Origin: Minisyncoccota bacterium
GTDB lineage: Bacteria; Patescibacteriota; Minisyncoccia; UBA6257; XYB1-36-10
DNA: 9,851 bases
Assembly: GCA_028709185.1 (NCBI GenBank)
Contig: JAQVXM010000022.1
Location: 1 to 9,851 of the forward strand
Direction: 5' to 3'
The position numbers and the translations under genes are program-made. This document shows, one piece after another, positions 1 through 7,306 of the stretch. Position 1 is the first letter of the stretch, and every line of letters begins with the position of its first letter. The notes under the pieces are model-generated. The model made no database searches. It saw nothing but the letters and a program-made list of their open reading frames with translations, and was not told the DNA's origin.

Positions 1-312
1 TTCTTTCAGTAATTTTGCCAGAGAAAGTTCCAATTCTGAAGGGAGGGAAAAAATAGTTCCTTTGTCTATTTGTTTTTTTACCGCCGAATTTATTTTTGGA
101 TTAGAATAACCGAAAATCATAGGTCCGAGAGCCATAACAAAATCAAGATATTTTTTATTTTCTATATCCCAAAAATAGGCTCCTTTAGCTTTTTTAACAG
201 CAATAGGAGAAATACCAACAACATATTGAGTAGGATTTTTACTTAAAGTTTGAGAGCATGAAGGAATGTATTTTGAACATTCTTTTAAATATTTTATTTT
301 TTTATTAATCAT
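1..312 (-). CDS. Class III aminotransferase, glutamate-1-semialdehyde aminomutase-like (N-terminal part, cut by window edge)
   Basis: Only the first 104 residues are present; the frame stays open to position 1, so the PLP lysine and the rest of the large domain lie outside. The visible part has the typical N-terminal layout of glutamate-1-semialdehyde aminomutase-like class III enzymes: a leading helix, a 'SPIAVKKAKGAYFWD' strand region, then 'YLDFVMALGPMIFGYSNP' and a 'SLPSELELSLAKLL' helix. PLP-dependent members move or transfer amino groups. Homologues in sialic- and pseudaminic-acid-type clusters often sit beside cytidylyltransferase genes and are probably not haem enzymes. The ATG (312-310) overlaps the TGA stop of the upstream kinase gene as ATGA, with no Shine-Dalgarno site, so translation is probably coupled. 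Exact substrate unknown. The family call is firm; a role in glycan or amino-sugar synthesis is inferred from the operon. Confidence 0.85.
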   Translation of the reverse strand, partial: MINKKIKYLKECSKYIPSCSQTLSKNPTQYVVGISPIAVKKAKGAYFWDIENKKYLDFVMALGPMIFGYSNPKINSAVKKQIDKGTIFSLPSELELSLAKLLKE

Positions 313-1406
313 TTTATATAAGGAGGCCAAAAAAGATCAATTTCTTCAAAAGCAGAGATAAATTTAATCAGATCTCCGGCCCAAGTGTTATTATTTTCAA
401 GATAAACACCATTTAGAACTAAAAGCAGTTTTTTTAAAAAATCATCTTTTATAAGAACGGGTAATAATTTGATTTCAGAAGCGGATAGGGGATTAGTCTG
501 ATTATATATATCAATAAACTTATTTTTCAATAGAACAGGATTTGTTTTAAGGGAGATTTTTTTATCGATAAAAAATTGGCGACCAAAGCGATAAACAGCC
601 ATAGCCACATCTATTCCTTTCGGAGCTATTCTCAGTCCGTCAAAGTCTATAATAGCTTTTAGTTTATTTCCTTTTATTAAAATATTATGAGGATGCAAAT
701 CCGAATGAATAACTTGTTTTTGAAGAGAATCAATCTTTTTTTTATTTTTTTTAATTTCTTTTATATTTTTGATAAATAAAGGAATTTTAAATAGGATTAA
801 TTTATCAATTTCTGTTTGATTGATTTTTTCTTTTATTATTTTTCTGATAATTTCAAAATCTTTAAGAGAATATTTTTTAATGGTGTTGTAATAGATCTTA
901 TTTTTTTTGGAGAGTTGGTTTATTTTAATAACATCTTTAGAATTAAAATTATTAAAAGCATTGTGCATTAGCGCGATGTTTAAAGCAATATCCAAGAAGC
1001 TTTTTAAAGAGGGCTTAAAGTATTCTGCCTCTATAAATTCAAAGACGGAAAAAAAATCTCCGTTATTTTGAACACTTATTTCTTTGTTTTTTGAAAGAAT
1101 TACCCGACTTACTTTAACGCCACTTTCTTTAAGGTTAATCAGAAGATTGAGATAAAAATCTATCGTTTCTTTTTCTTTTAAAGCTTTATTTTTTCTTAAA
1201 AGAATTGTTTTTTTAAATCCATTTAAAAAAAGAATGATTTTGTAATTTTCTGAATTTATTTCAAGCCGATCTAATTGAAATATTTTTATTATTTTAAAAT
1301 CTAAAAAATATTGATCGAGGATTTTTTCAATAAAATGAAATGGACGTTTGATTTCCTTATATTTTATTTCAGATAAAGAAAAGTTGTCGGATTTGAAATC
1401 AATCAT
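309..1406 (-). CDS. APH-fold phosphotransferase (aminoglycoside/choline/homoserine kinase-like family)
   Basis: 365 residues with the catalytic signature of the APH kinase superfamily. The loop HSDLHPHN (residues 234-241) carries catalytic Asp236 and metal-binding Asn241, and IDFDG (253-257) supplies the second metal-binding Asp. The N-terminal half (about 40-125) looks like the nucleotide-binding lobe, with Lys-rich strands and a hinge-like 'FEFIEAEYF' near 122. Such enzymes transfer phosphate from ATP to a hydroxyl of a small molecule (aminoglycoside, choline, homoserine, hydroxylysine, amino sugar). No signal peptide or membrane segment, so it is cytosolic. It lies 3 bp after the Gfo/Idh/MocA gene and overlaps the class III aminotransferase by ATGA. 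The operon argues for a biosynthetic kinase, perhaps on a sugar or amino alcohol, rather than a resistance gene. Substrate cannot be read from sequence. Confidence 0.85.
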   Translation of the reverse strand: MIDFKSDNFSLSEIKYKEIKRPFHFIEKILDQYFLDFKIIKIFQLDRLEINSENYKIILFLNGFKKTILLRKNKALKEKETIDFYLNLLINLKESGVKVSRVILSKNKEISVQNNGDFFSVFEFIEAEYFKPSLKSFLDIALNIALMHNAFNNFNSKDVIKINQLSKKNKIYYNTIKKYSLKDFEIIRKIIKEKINQTEIDKLILFKIPLFIKNIKEIKKNKKKIDSLQKQVIHSDLHPHNILIKGNKLKAIIDFDGLRIAPKGIDVAMAVYRFGRQFFIDKKISLKTNPVLLKNKFIDIYNQTNPLSASEIKLLPVLIKDDFLKKLLLVLNGVYLENNNTWAGDLIKFISAFEEIDLFWPPYIK

Positions 1407-1409
1407 TTT

Positions 1410-2360
1410 TTATTTTTTAAGGCAATAACGAAGAACCGAAAGACCGGTTTCGATATCATTAAATGTGTAATGTTTTTTCTCGACACAGTTCAAGAAATAT
1501 TTTATTTCGTCTATGTAAGGATTATTAAAATCGTAATCTTTCATTTCAAATAACTTTTTATGACCTTTTTCATTATGCAGCCAGACTGAATTTTCTTTGA
1601 AATCCCAAGTCAAGTTTCCTTTTTTCCCTATTATTTTGCAGGACCAAGAGTATGATTTTTGAAGATAATCACCTCTGATCGAACCTAAAACTTTATTATC
1701 AAAAATAAAAGAAGCGATAAAATTATCTTCAGTTTCAATTTCAAGATCGCTTGTTTTATCAAAAATAAGGCTTGTCTTTTTTGCATTAATAAAGTTGTTA
1801 AACCAAAAAATCAAATCGAAGCTGTGAATACCGTCAAGAATCATTCCTCCTCCGGTTGATTTTTTAGCAGCATAATTTTTTCTATAGTCTTGGTTGGGAC
1901 GCCAGTATGGCAAGTAAAAACCGGTATCAAAATGAATGCTGTAAATTTTTTCCAATTTATTTTTAGATAAGCAGTTTTTTATAAACTTAAGACAGGGATT
2001 AAATCTCATGTTGCAGCCGACCATGCTGATAAGTTTTTTCTTTCGGCATATTTCGGATAATTTTTTTATATTTTTCAGATTATGAGAGAGAGGTTTTTCT
2101 ATAAATAAATGACAGCCAGCTTTAGCGCATAACAGGGCGGAAGAAATGTGAGCGTTATTAGGATTGCAGATGAAAGCAATATTAAATTGTTTCAGTTTTT
2201 CAAGGCTTATTTTTTTTAAAACATTTTTTTCATTTAATGTTTTAGTTTTATCGGAATCATAGATAAAAATATTTTTAAATCCCAATTTAAGAAGATTTTT
2301 ATAATGTCGTTGTCCGATTGAACCAAAGCCAATAATTATTATTTTAGTGTTTTTATTCAT
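1410..2360 (-). CDS. Gfo/Idh/MocA-family NAD(P)-dependent oxidoreductase
   Basis: 316 residues, near the usual family length. An N-terminal Rossmann domain has GFGSIG (11-16) as the dinucleotide-binding loop. The family's EKP motif (88-90), with the Lys that contacts cofactor and substrate, follows 'GCHLFI'. The C-terminal alpha/beta domain has GGGMILDGIH (170-179), whose Asp176 and His179 are the usual catalytic/substrate-binding residues. These enzymes oxidise or reduce a hydroxyl/keto group of a sugar or nucleotide sugar in the cytosol. It follows the FemAB-like gene with an 8 bp overlap and precedes the kinase by 3 bp. Beside a DegT aminotransferase and an acyltransferase it may create the keto group to be aminated, as WbpB/WlbA-type members do in 3-amino sugar pathways; that role is inferred. 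Another sugar dehydrogenase or a ketoreductase is equally possible on sequence alone. Confidence 0.9.
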   Translation of the reverse strand: MNKNTKIIIIGFGSIGQRHYKNLLKLGFKNIFIYDSDKTKTLNEKNVLKKISLEKLKQFNIAFICNPNNAHISSALLCAKAGCHLFIEKPLSHNLKNIKKLSEICRKKKLISMVGCNMRFNPCLKFIKNCLSKNKLEKIYSIHFDTGFYLPYWRPNQDYRKNYAAKKSTGGGMILDGIHSFDLIFWFNNFINAKKTSLIFDKTSDLEIETEDNFIASFIFDNKVLGSIRGDYLQKSYSWSCKIIGKKGNLTWDFKENSVWLHNEKGHKKLFEMKDYDFNNPYIDEIKYFLNCVEKKHYTFNDIETGLSVLRYCLKK

Positions 2361-3369
2361 GATTGTATTTTTTTTCTTTCATAAAAAAAGGAACAATTAA
2401 TCCGCCGAAACCTTTTTTGAAGTGAGAGATGTTAAGTTGTTTGTCGTTTGGCGACTGATAGGGCTGATAGCCGATTTCATAAAAGTTGATTTTTTTTTCT
2501 TTCATCCATTTAATAGCAGACCATTGAATAGTGTGAGAAATTGGAACATTTTTTATATTCGGATCATTACAAGCAGAGCCATAAAAGGCATTGTTTTTGA
2601 AAGCGTAAAAATAGGAAACACCAATAGGATACTTGTTTTGATAGGCGAAAACAAGAAAATCGTTTTTATTTTTTATTCTTTCAAACATAATGTTAAAAGT
2701 AGAAGAAGAGCGCTTGGGAGCACCGAATTTTTTTATATAAAGGCCAATATATTGATCGAATATTTCAGGAGTAATATTAAAAGAATCAAAAATAGCGGTA
2801 GTCAGTGTTTTTTCTCCTTTTGTTATAGCCGCTTTGTGACCATGACGAATGTTTCTTTTTATTTCATTTAAGTTTTTTGAAAGGTTTAAAATTTGGCTAT
2901 AAACCGGAATGTCAAAATAATCAAAAGAGGAAAAAGCTTTTAAATGAAGAGATGTATTTTTGTTCAAGTAATTAACAGAAAGAGGGGACATTACAAATCT
3001 AGAAAAAGAAACTTTTTCTTTTTTTGCCAATCGGTCTATTTCGTTTAAAATAATCCAGTAGATTTTTTCTTTTTCCGGAGATGACAAGGAGTTGTGAAAA
3101 GCAGGAATGGGGGTGGCCCAACCGCTAAAAGAAAACTCTCGTGTTATTTTTTCATTTGATTTTATAGTTTCGAGCATGAGAGGGATGATGGCTTTGAGTT
3201 TGTTGTTTTCTTCAATAAAAAAACTTAAATTCAAAACTTTTGGTTCGGATTGATAACCGGAAATAAATTTTAGCCAATCAGAAGAATGCCAAAACCAAGT
3301 ATCATCGGATTCTTTACAGAAGTCGTCCCAGAGTGAATAATAATTGTCCGAAAGAGGAATTATTTTCAT
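2353..3369 (-). CDS. FemAB/GNAT-type acyltransferase
   Basis: 338 residues with the layout of FemAB-related proteins: two tandem GNAT-like folds. The first (about 10-150) contains 'WFWHSSDWLKFISGY' and 'FSFSGWATPIPAF'. A basic stretch 'NEIKRNIRHGHKAAI' (168-182) precedes the second GNAT fold (about 190-330), which ends in the family-typical 'ISHFKKGFGG' (314-323). True FemA/FemB/FemX use aminoacyl-tRNA to add amino acids to lipid II; many related proteins in exopolysaccharide and glycan loci are uncharacterised and may use acyl-CoA. No transmembrane segment is seen. It begins 4 bp after the second DegT gene, and its 3' end overlaps the oxidoreductase start by 8 bp. In this locus it may N-acylate an amino sugar, a step usually done by PseH or WbpD-type enzymes; this is inference. 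A conventional peptidoglycan bridge role is the main alternative. Confidence 0.75.
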   Translation of the reverse strand: MKIIPLSDNYYSLWDDFCKESDDTWFWHSSDWLKFISGYQSEPKVLNLSFFIEENNKLKAIIPLMLETIKSNEKITREFSFSGWATPIPAFHNSLSSPEKEKIYWIILNEIDRLAKKEKVSFSRFVMSPLSVNYLNKNTSLHLKAFSSFDYFDIPVYSQILNLSKNLNEIKRNIRHGHKAAITKGEKTLTTAIFDSFNITPEIFDQYIGLYIKKFGAPKRSSSTFNIMFERIKNKNDFLVFAYQNKYPIGVSYFYAFKNNAFYGSACNDPNIKNVPISHTIQWSAIKWMKEKKINFYEIGYQPYQSPNDKQLNISHFKKGFGGLIVPFFMKEKKYNHE

Positions 3370-3373
3370 AAAT

Positions 3374-4372
3374 TTAAATTTTTTTTATGCTATTAACGAT
3401 ATTTTCAATGTCTTCTTCTTTTACATATTGATGACAAGGAAGAATGAGGCATTTTTTGTAAAAAGGATTAAAGATGTTTCTATTAACATCAAAGTGAAGA
3501 ATATCGGCGGATATATTTTTAGCAAGAAGAGATTTTTTGATACTGATTAAATATTTTTCCGGAAGAAAAACGGGCAGGGCCAGAGGATTGGGCGTGATGT
3601 CAGGATCATGATCCGGAATTAAAAAATCCTCGGAAATATTATTTTTTAAGAGGGTGTAGTTGTCTTTTCTTTTTTTTATTATTGATTTTAGCTCTGTTAA
3701 AGATTGAGGAAATAAATTTGAGGATTTTTTTGGCAAGGAAAAGAAATTTTGATATTGACTATAACAAATTTCGGTAATGCGCGGGTGTAAAAAACCCCGA
3801 TAAGAATTAAGAGATATATGATTACACCAAGAGCCAAACAATTTATTTATTTTTTTTTCTGAATTTTGGGATAATTTTTTTATTTGATCCTGCAGTTCTG
3901 AATTACGACTTAACAAACATCCACCCATGCCGGTGGGAAAAATTTTAGAAAAGCTGAAAGCGGAAAAATCACCAAAAGTTCCCACATTTTGATTCTTATA
4001 TTTTGAATCAAAAGAATGAGCGCAATCTTCGATAACAATCAGGTTTCTTTCTTTAGCTTCTTTTAAAACCTCATCAATTTTTTGCGGATAGCCAAGTTCA
4101 TGAAAAAGAAGAACGGCTTTAGTGTTTTTATCAAAAGTTTTAACAGGAAAACCGGTTTGATTGATGATAGAAAGAACACACTGACTTAAAAATTCTGGAA
4201 TAAGAACGTGATCACGACGGGAAAGTCCAGAAAGTTTAAGAGAAAGAAAAATGGCTAAGCGACCAGAACCAAGAAGGGACACCGGCAGGTTAAAAAATTG
4301 TTCCAAGATTGATTTAACATCAGTGGTTTTGGTCCGAACTTTTTGATTATAAGGATAGATGGTTAAGAGCAT
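3374..4372 (-). CDS. DegT/DnrJ/EryC1/StrS-family aminotransferase (second copy, divergent)
   Basis: 332 residues, somewhat short for the family (usually about 360-400) but with the PLP site intact. GSGR (35-38) takes the place of the more usual SGT phosphate-binding turn. EDCAHS (115-120) gives Asp116, expected to contact the PLP ring nitrogen. 'FSFSKIFPTGMGG' carries Lys143 as the Schiff-base lysine, and the C-terminus 'LPCHQYVKEEDIENI' matches the family's usual ending. Members transfer an amino group from glutamate or glutamine to a keto-sugar nucleotide. It is clearly different from the PseC-like domain immediately upstream, so it probably aminates another position or another sugar. Its ATG lies inside the end of the pseC-methyltransferase gene (10 bp overlap), and the next gene starts 4 bp downstream. 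Substrate unknown; an exchange with the neighbouring Gfo/Idh/MocA product is plausible. Confidence 0.85.
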   Translation of the reverse strand: MLLTIYPYNQKVRTKTTDVKSILEQFFNLPVSLLGSGRLAIFLSLKLSGLSRRDHVLIPEFLSQCVLSIINQTGFPVKTFDKNTKAVLLFHELGYPQKIDEVLKEAKERNLIVIEDCAHSFDSKYKNQNVGTFGDFSAFSFSKIFPTGMGGCLLSRNSELQDQIKKLSQNSEKKINKLFGSWCNHISLNSYRGFLHPRITEICYSQYQNFFSLPKKSSNLFPQSLTELKSIIKKRKDNYTLLKNNISEDFLIPDHDPDITPNPLALPVFLPEKYLISIKKSLLAKNISADILHFDVNRNIFNPFYKKCLILPCHQYVKEEDIENIVNSIKKI

Positions 4373-6246
4373 TTTTTAATAAGAAGATCTTCTCTTGAAT
4401 CAGAAAAAGGAAAATCTTTTGGCTGAAGAAGAAATTGATATTCAATATTGGAATGATTTTTAAGGATATCTTCCAATAGGGATTTAGTATATTGAGGTCT
4501 TAATTTTGGAATAATAACAAGACGTTGATATCTATAGAAAAAATCAGTTATATATTTTTTAAGAAGATACTGTGTGTTTTTTAAAAAATTATAGAAAGGA
4601 CGGGTTTGACGAGAGAGCATATTTTTTTCATATTTGTCTTTTAAAGGAATATCTCCGATAAGAAGACGTCCATTTGGAGAAAGAATACGAAGAAATTCTT
4701 TTAAAAGGAGAGAAAAACTTTCCTTATTTTTTAAATAATGGATGACGCTGTAACAGACAATCGCACTGAATTCGTTATCTTTGAAAGGAAGAGGATTTTC
4801 TAAATCGTGGACTATAAAATTAGCGTGATTGGAATTAATGTTTTTTTGAGCGATATCGATAGCATAAGAAGATCCATCTAATACTGTGATTTTTTGACAG
4901 CAAGTTGAGAGAAGAAGGGCAATATCTCCAGCGCCTCCACCAGCATCAAGTAAATTATCATCAGTAGAAAGTTTTATTTTTTCAATAATATCAGAAGCGA
5001 TTTTAGAATAAGAATTTGACTTAAAAGAAAACATTTGACCGGAACGCATGTTTTTTCCAGTTTTGACAGCAAGTTGGTTAAAGTCATGAATAGAGGAGAT
5101 GGAAGAGAAAAAATTTTTTATAGATTGAGAGATAAATTTTATTTGTTTTTCAGTTAAGAGCGGATGAAGGGGAAGAGTAATGGCGGTTTTTGCAAAAGAG
5201 TTAGCGATAGAGAGTTCTATTTTTTCAAAGCCGTGATTGCGGTAGTAGGGATGTGAATAAACCGGCGGATAGTGAAAATTAACACCAATGCCGGATTGTT
5301 TTAAATATTCATAAAGAGGAAGACGATCTTTCGGGTTTTTAGTTTTAATGACAAAAAGGTGCCAACTAGAGAGAACATCTTCAGTTTCAACAGGAAGAAT
5401 TATCTCCGGAATATTTTTAAGTTCATTAAAATATAATTTAACTAATTCTCTTCGTCTCTCTATAAAACTTTTAAGTTTTTTAAGTTGGCTGATGCCAAGA
5501 GCTGAATTAATGTCGGATAAGCGATAATTAAAACCAAGGTCGGTCATAATGTTAAATCCTTGTTCATCTTTTTTAACGCCATGGCTTCTTAAAAGTTTTA
5601 GTTTTTCGTACAGTTCCTGACTATTTGTAACAATGGCGCCACCTTCACCGGTAGTGATCGATTTTACAGGATGAAAACTAAAGATGGTCATAGAACTTTT
5701 TCCGCCGCCTATCGGTTGATTTTTGTAGTAAGCGCCTAAAGCATGAGCAGCATCTTCAATAACTATAAGATTGTGACGGTAAGCGATGTCCCAAATTTTT
5801 TCCATAACACAGGGATGTCCGGCAAAGTGAACGGGAACAATAGCTTTTGTTTTTTCGGTAATAAGAGATTCTATTTTTGATTCGTCAATATTTGAATTGT
5901 CTTCTCTGATATCACAGAAAACCGGTTTAACACCTAAAGCAAGAAGCATATTAGAAGTGGCGACGAAAGTATTTGGAGTAGTAATAACTTCGTCACCAGC
6001 TTTTAGTTTGGAGGCAAGATAGGCTAAGTGAAGAGCGGCAGTTCCTGAAGAAACAACAACGGCATAACGGGCACCGACTATTTTTGCCAAAGCTTTTTCA
6101 AAGTCCGGACCAGTCGGTCCCTGAGTGAGCCAATTCGACCAAAGGGTTTTAATTACGGAGAGTGTATCTTTCAAGTCGAGATACTGATGGCCGTAAGGTA
6201 TTATATTTCCCGAATAATTTCTTGGAGTTTTTCGTTGGTTAACCAT
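4363..6246 (-). CDS. pseC: PseC-like UDP-4-keto-sugar aminotransferase fused to a class I SAM-dependent methyltransferase
   Basis: 627 residues in one open frame with two enzymes. Residues 1 to about 380 are a full PseC-type DegT aminotransferase: 'SNWLTQGPTGPDFE' (37-50), SSGTAAL (66-72), EDAAH (164-168) and 'FHPVKSITTGEGG' with Schiff-base Lys195, the expected C4 transaminase for the PseB product. Residues about 385-627 are a methyltransferase: LDAGGGAGD (433-441) is SAM motif I, VLDGS (455-459) the acidic post-I position, and 'DLENPLPFKDNEFSAIVC' (481-498) the motif II region. PseC alone is usually about 375-390 residues, so this is a genuine extension. The ATG start gives a 46 bp overlap with pseB; homology to PseC begins near residue 16, so a start slightly downstream cannot be excluded. 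The methyltransferase may act on the same sugar, perhaps its new amine, but the target is unknown. A fused pair created by a sequencing indel is possible but not suggested by the sequence. Confidence 0.92.
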   Translation of the reverse strand: MVNQRKTPRNYSGNIIPYGHQYLDLKDTLSVIKTLWSNWLTQGPTGPDFEKALAKIVGARYAVVVSSGTAALHLAYLASKLKAGDEVITTPNTFVATSNMLLALGVKPVFCDIREDNSNIDESKIESLITEKTKAIVPVHFAGHPCVMEKIWDIAYRHNLIVIEDAAHALGAYYKNQPIGGGKSSMTIFSFHPVKSITTGEGGAIVTNSQELYEKLKLLRSHGVKKDEQGFNIMTDLGFNYRLSDINSALGISQLKKLKSFIERRRELVKLYFNELKNIPEIILPVETEDVLSSWHLFVIKTKNPKDRLPLYEYLKQSGIGVNFHYPPVYSHPYYRNHGFEKIELSIANSFAKTAITLPLHPLLTEKQIKFISQSIKNFFSSISSIHDFNQLAVKTGKNMRSGQMFSFKSNSYSKIASDIIEKIKLSTDDNLLDAGGGAGDIALLLSTCCQKITVLDGSSYAIDIAQKNINSNHANFIVHDLENPLPFKDNEFSAIVCYSVIHYLKNKESFSLLLKEFLRILSPNGRLLIGDIPLKDKYEKNMLSRQTRPFYNFLKNTQYLLKKYITDFFYRYQRLVIIPKLRPQYTKSLLEDILKNHSNIEYQFLLQPKDFPFSDSREDLLIKKCS

Positions 6247-7190
6247 TCTGTGTTTGAATTACTTGTAAAGCGGAAAGAAGGATTTAGTTTTGATCCCATG
6301 GTTTCATATTTAGAGAAAAAATGGCTTAAAGAAAGACCGGATTCCGGAATGACAACATAATATTTTTCTGTTTCGTAGCCGTGTTTTGATTCTTCTTCAG
6401 TAAGAAGAGTTTCGTGCAATTTTTCTCCCGGTCGGATGCCAACTATTTCTTGTATTGCTTCCGGAGCAATTATTTTAAAAAGATCGGATATTTTCATACT
6501 CGGAATTTTTGGGATAAATATTTCTCCACCTTCCATATTTTTCAAAGCAAAAAGAACCAAGTTAAAACTTTGCTTCAGAGATATCCAAAATCTAGTCATA
6601 TCCGGGTGAGTGATTTCAACCTTATCAACTTTTTTATTTAAAAATTTTTCAACAACACTGCCGCGACTGCCGATGACATTGCCATAACGAACAGCGCTAA
6701 ATTTAGTTTTTTGAGAAGTAGAATAAAAATTACTGTTTATAAAAAGTTTTTCGGCGCAAAGTTTGGTGGCTCCATAAAGATTAACCGGCTGAGCAGCTTT
6801 ATCAGTGGAAATAAGGAGAATTTTTCCAATATTTTGGTTGAGAGCAGCTTCGACAACATTTTGAGAACCAATAATATTGGTTTTGATAGCTTCTTGAGGG
6901 TTATATTCGATAGCCGGCACTTGTTTTAAAGCAGCGGCGTGAATAACAATATCAACTTTTTGGAAGGCTCTTTCCAGACGATTTAAGTCTCGGATATCCC
7001 CAATAAAAAAGCGGAGGCGATTTTCAAATTGGCGTAATTCTTGCGCCATGTGAAATTGTTTATATTCGTCACGACTAAAAACAATTATTTTTTGGGCAAG
7101 AGAATTTTCCAAAAGAAATTTGGTAAAACTCTTACCGAAAGAACCGGTTCCGCCAGTGATGAGAATAGTTTTATCTTTTAAAAATTCCAT
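6201..7190 (-). CDS. pseB: UDP-N-acetylglucosamine 4,6-dehydratase (inverting), PseB
   Basis: 329 residues, an extended short-chain dehydrogenase matching PseB/FlaA1 along its whole length. 'ITGGTGSFG' (11-19) binds NADP. STDKAAQPVNLYGATK (128-143) holds the catalytic Asp130-Lys131 pair and the Tyr139/Lys143 of the YxxxK motif; the Asp-Lys pair followed by Tyr matches the inverting dehydratases. RYGNVIGSRGSV (168-179), TRFWIS (199-204), GIRPGEKLHETL (251-262) and NTEWLT (313-318) are further family marks. It converts UDP-GlcNAc to UDP-2-acetamido-2,6-dideoxy-beta-L-arabino-hexos-4-ulose, the PseC substrate, in the cytosol. It is the first gene of the leftward operon; a likely promoter lies at 7222-7250. 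The leader before the ATG has no Shine-Dalgarno sequence. It overlaps the pseC-type gene by 46 bp, supporting coupled expression. Confidence 0.96.
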   Translation of the reverse strand: MEFLKDKTILITGGTGSFGKSFTKFLLENSLAQKIIVFSRDEYKQFHMAQELRQFENRLRFFIGDIRDLNRLERAFQKVDIVIHAAALKQVPAIEYNPQEAIKTNIIGSQNVVEAALNQNIGKILLISTDKAAQPVNLYGATKLCAEKLFINSNFYSTSQKTKFSAVRYGNVIGSRGSVVEKFLNKKVDKVEITHPDMTRFWISLKQSFNLVLFALKNMEGGEIFIPKIPSMKISDLFKIIAPEAIQEIVGIRPGEKLHETLLTEEESKHGYETEKYYVVIPESGLSLSHFFSKYETMGSKLNPSFRFTSNSNTEWLTNEKLQEIIREI

Positions 7191-7221
7191 AAAGATTATT
7201 TAAATAAAATGTAGTACAGCA

Positions 7222-7250
7222 ATAATATAATAATTATTATAAATTGACAA
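7222..7250 (-). promoter_or_regulatory. Putative sigma-70-type promoter of the pseB operon
   Basis: Read on the minus strand, TTGTCA (7250-7245) and TATTAT (7227-7222) are separated by 17 bp; each differs from the consensus -35 and -10 at one base. Transcription would begin near 7215, leaving a leader of about 25 nt before the pseB ATG. The region is so AT-rich that chance matches are common, so this is a candidate only. Confidence 0.5.
7226..7241. repeat. Perfect 16 bp AT-only palindrome in the divergent intergenic region
   Basis: TATAATAATTATTATA reads the same on both strands. It lies between the -35 and -10 hexamers of the putative pseB promoter and overlaps the -10. It could be a binding site for a dimeric regulator. 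In DNA this AT-rich such a palindrome can also arise by chance. It contains TATAAT on both strands, but no good -35 was found at the right distance for either copy. Confidence 0.4.
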
Positions 7251-7306
7251 TATATTGACTATCTTGTTTTTTTTAATCATTCTGATGGAAGAATTTTTAT
7301 AAAGAG

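Noticed and set aside
321..327. AAGGAGG on the plus strand near the left edge, like a strong Shine-Dalgarno
   Set aside because: It is the complement of the Pro-Pro-Tyr codons at the end of the kinase gene. No start codon at a useful distance opens a plausible plus-strand gene.
2490..2498. Nine-base T run in the FemAB-like gene (also 3850-3858 in the second DegT gene; eight-base runs at 2368-2375 and 9306-9313) as phase-variation tracts
   Set aside because: These encode ordinary Lys or Phe stretches in frame, and runs of this size are expected in such AT-rich coding DNA. Without variant reads there is no sign of switching.
2422..2871. A 149-codon open frame on the plus strand antisense to the FemAB-like gene
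   Set aside because: It is a low-complexity Phe/Ile/Arg-rich translation with no motif and no ribosome site, lying wholly within a well-supported gene. Other antisense frames (3344-3550, 6414-6641, 6711-6929, 7464-7691, 7688-7981, 7866-8189, 8824-9054) were dropped for the same reasons.
5080..5125. Sequencing indel creating an artificial fusion between PseC and the methyltransferase
   Set aside because: There is an A/T-rich homopolymer stretch at the junction, but no in-frame ATG sits at the expected methyltransferase start and single-base changes do not restore two neat genes. The continuous frame is the simpler reading; it is kept as a caveat.
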